The notes under the pieces are model-generated. The model worked only from the letters and a program-made list of their open reading frames with translations, did no database searches and was not told the origin of the DNA. A DNA stretch of 6,485 nt from an uncultured Collinsella sp. (GTDB lineage Bacteria > Actinomycetota > Coriobacteriia > Coriobacteriales > Coriobacteriaceae), in contig URKV01000100.1 in the NCBI GenBank assembly GCA_900548565.1, positions 1 through 6,485 of the forward strand, read 5' to 3'. The first letter of the stretch is position 1, and each line of letters begins with the position of its first letter. Positions 6,465-6,485 of the stretch are shown piece after piece. The position numbers and the translations under genes were made by a program.

Positions 6465-6485
6465 TTCTCAGTTCAAGCGTACGGC

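Noticed and set aside
6468..6485. Possible last codons of the upstream leftward gene (Ala-Val-Arg-Leu-Asn-stop on the minus strand)
   Set aside because: A TGA lies just before the terminator in one frame, but another frame also stops within these 18 bases. There is too little sequence to call a coding end.
1..6485. A hidden novel system (defence, CRISPR, secretion, biosynthetic cluster)
   Set aside because: Bases 48 to 6326 are filled by recognisable housekeeping genes with no gap above 12 bases between them. No repeats, RNA genes or unknown genes remain to support such a system.

Overview
This window is a contiguous run of housekeeping genes from a high-GC bacterium, all read on the minus strand. 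The most likely source is an actinobacterium close to the Coriobacteriia (for example Collinsella or a relative). That rests on the order nnr-alr-tsaE-tsaB-rimI-tsaD, which matches the order known from Actinobacteria such as Mycobacterium, together with the GC-rich codon use. It is an inference, because no rRNA or other lineage marker is present.

Layout, in the direction of transcription (right to left). The rightmost ~150 bases hold a strong intrinsic terminator, which closes a leftward gene lying off the window, and then one or two promoter-like sequences. Six genes follow with almost no space between them: acpS (holo-ACP synthase, with an unusual C-terminal tail), nnrE/nnrD (bifunctional NAD(P)HX repair enzyme), alr (alanine racemase), a family-4 [4Fe-4S] uracil-DNA glycosylase, tsaE (ATPase for tRNA t6A synthesis), and one long reading frame fusing TsaB, RimI and TsaD. 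Intergenic gaps are 0, 2, 8 and 12 bases, and the last pair overlaps by 14 bases. The set is almost certainly one operon with translational coupling.

The left end is not genomic. Bases 1-47 are an Illumina Nextera i7-side adapter, including an index and the 19-bp Tn5 mosaic end. The genome starts at base 48, in the middle of the TsaD domain, so the fusion gene is cut there. Any annotation that runs this frame to base 1 carries about 16 artificial residues.

Functionally the operon combines activation of acyl carrier protein, repair of damaged nicotinamide cofactors, D-alanine supply for peptidoglycan, uracil removal from DNA, and t6A37 modification of ANN-decoding tRNAs with N-terminal acetylation of S18. 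No mobile element, CRISPR array, RNA gene or defence-like system was found. The most interesting biology is the three-domain TsaB-RimI-TsaD polypeptide.
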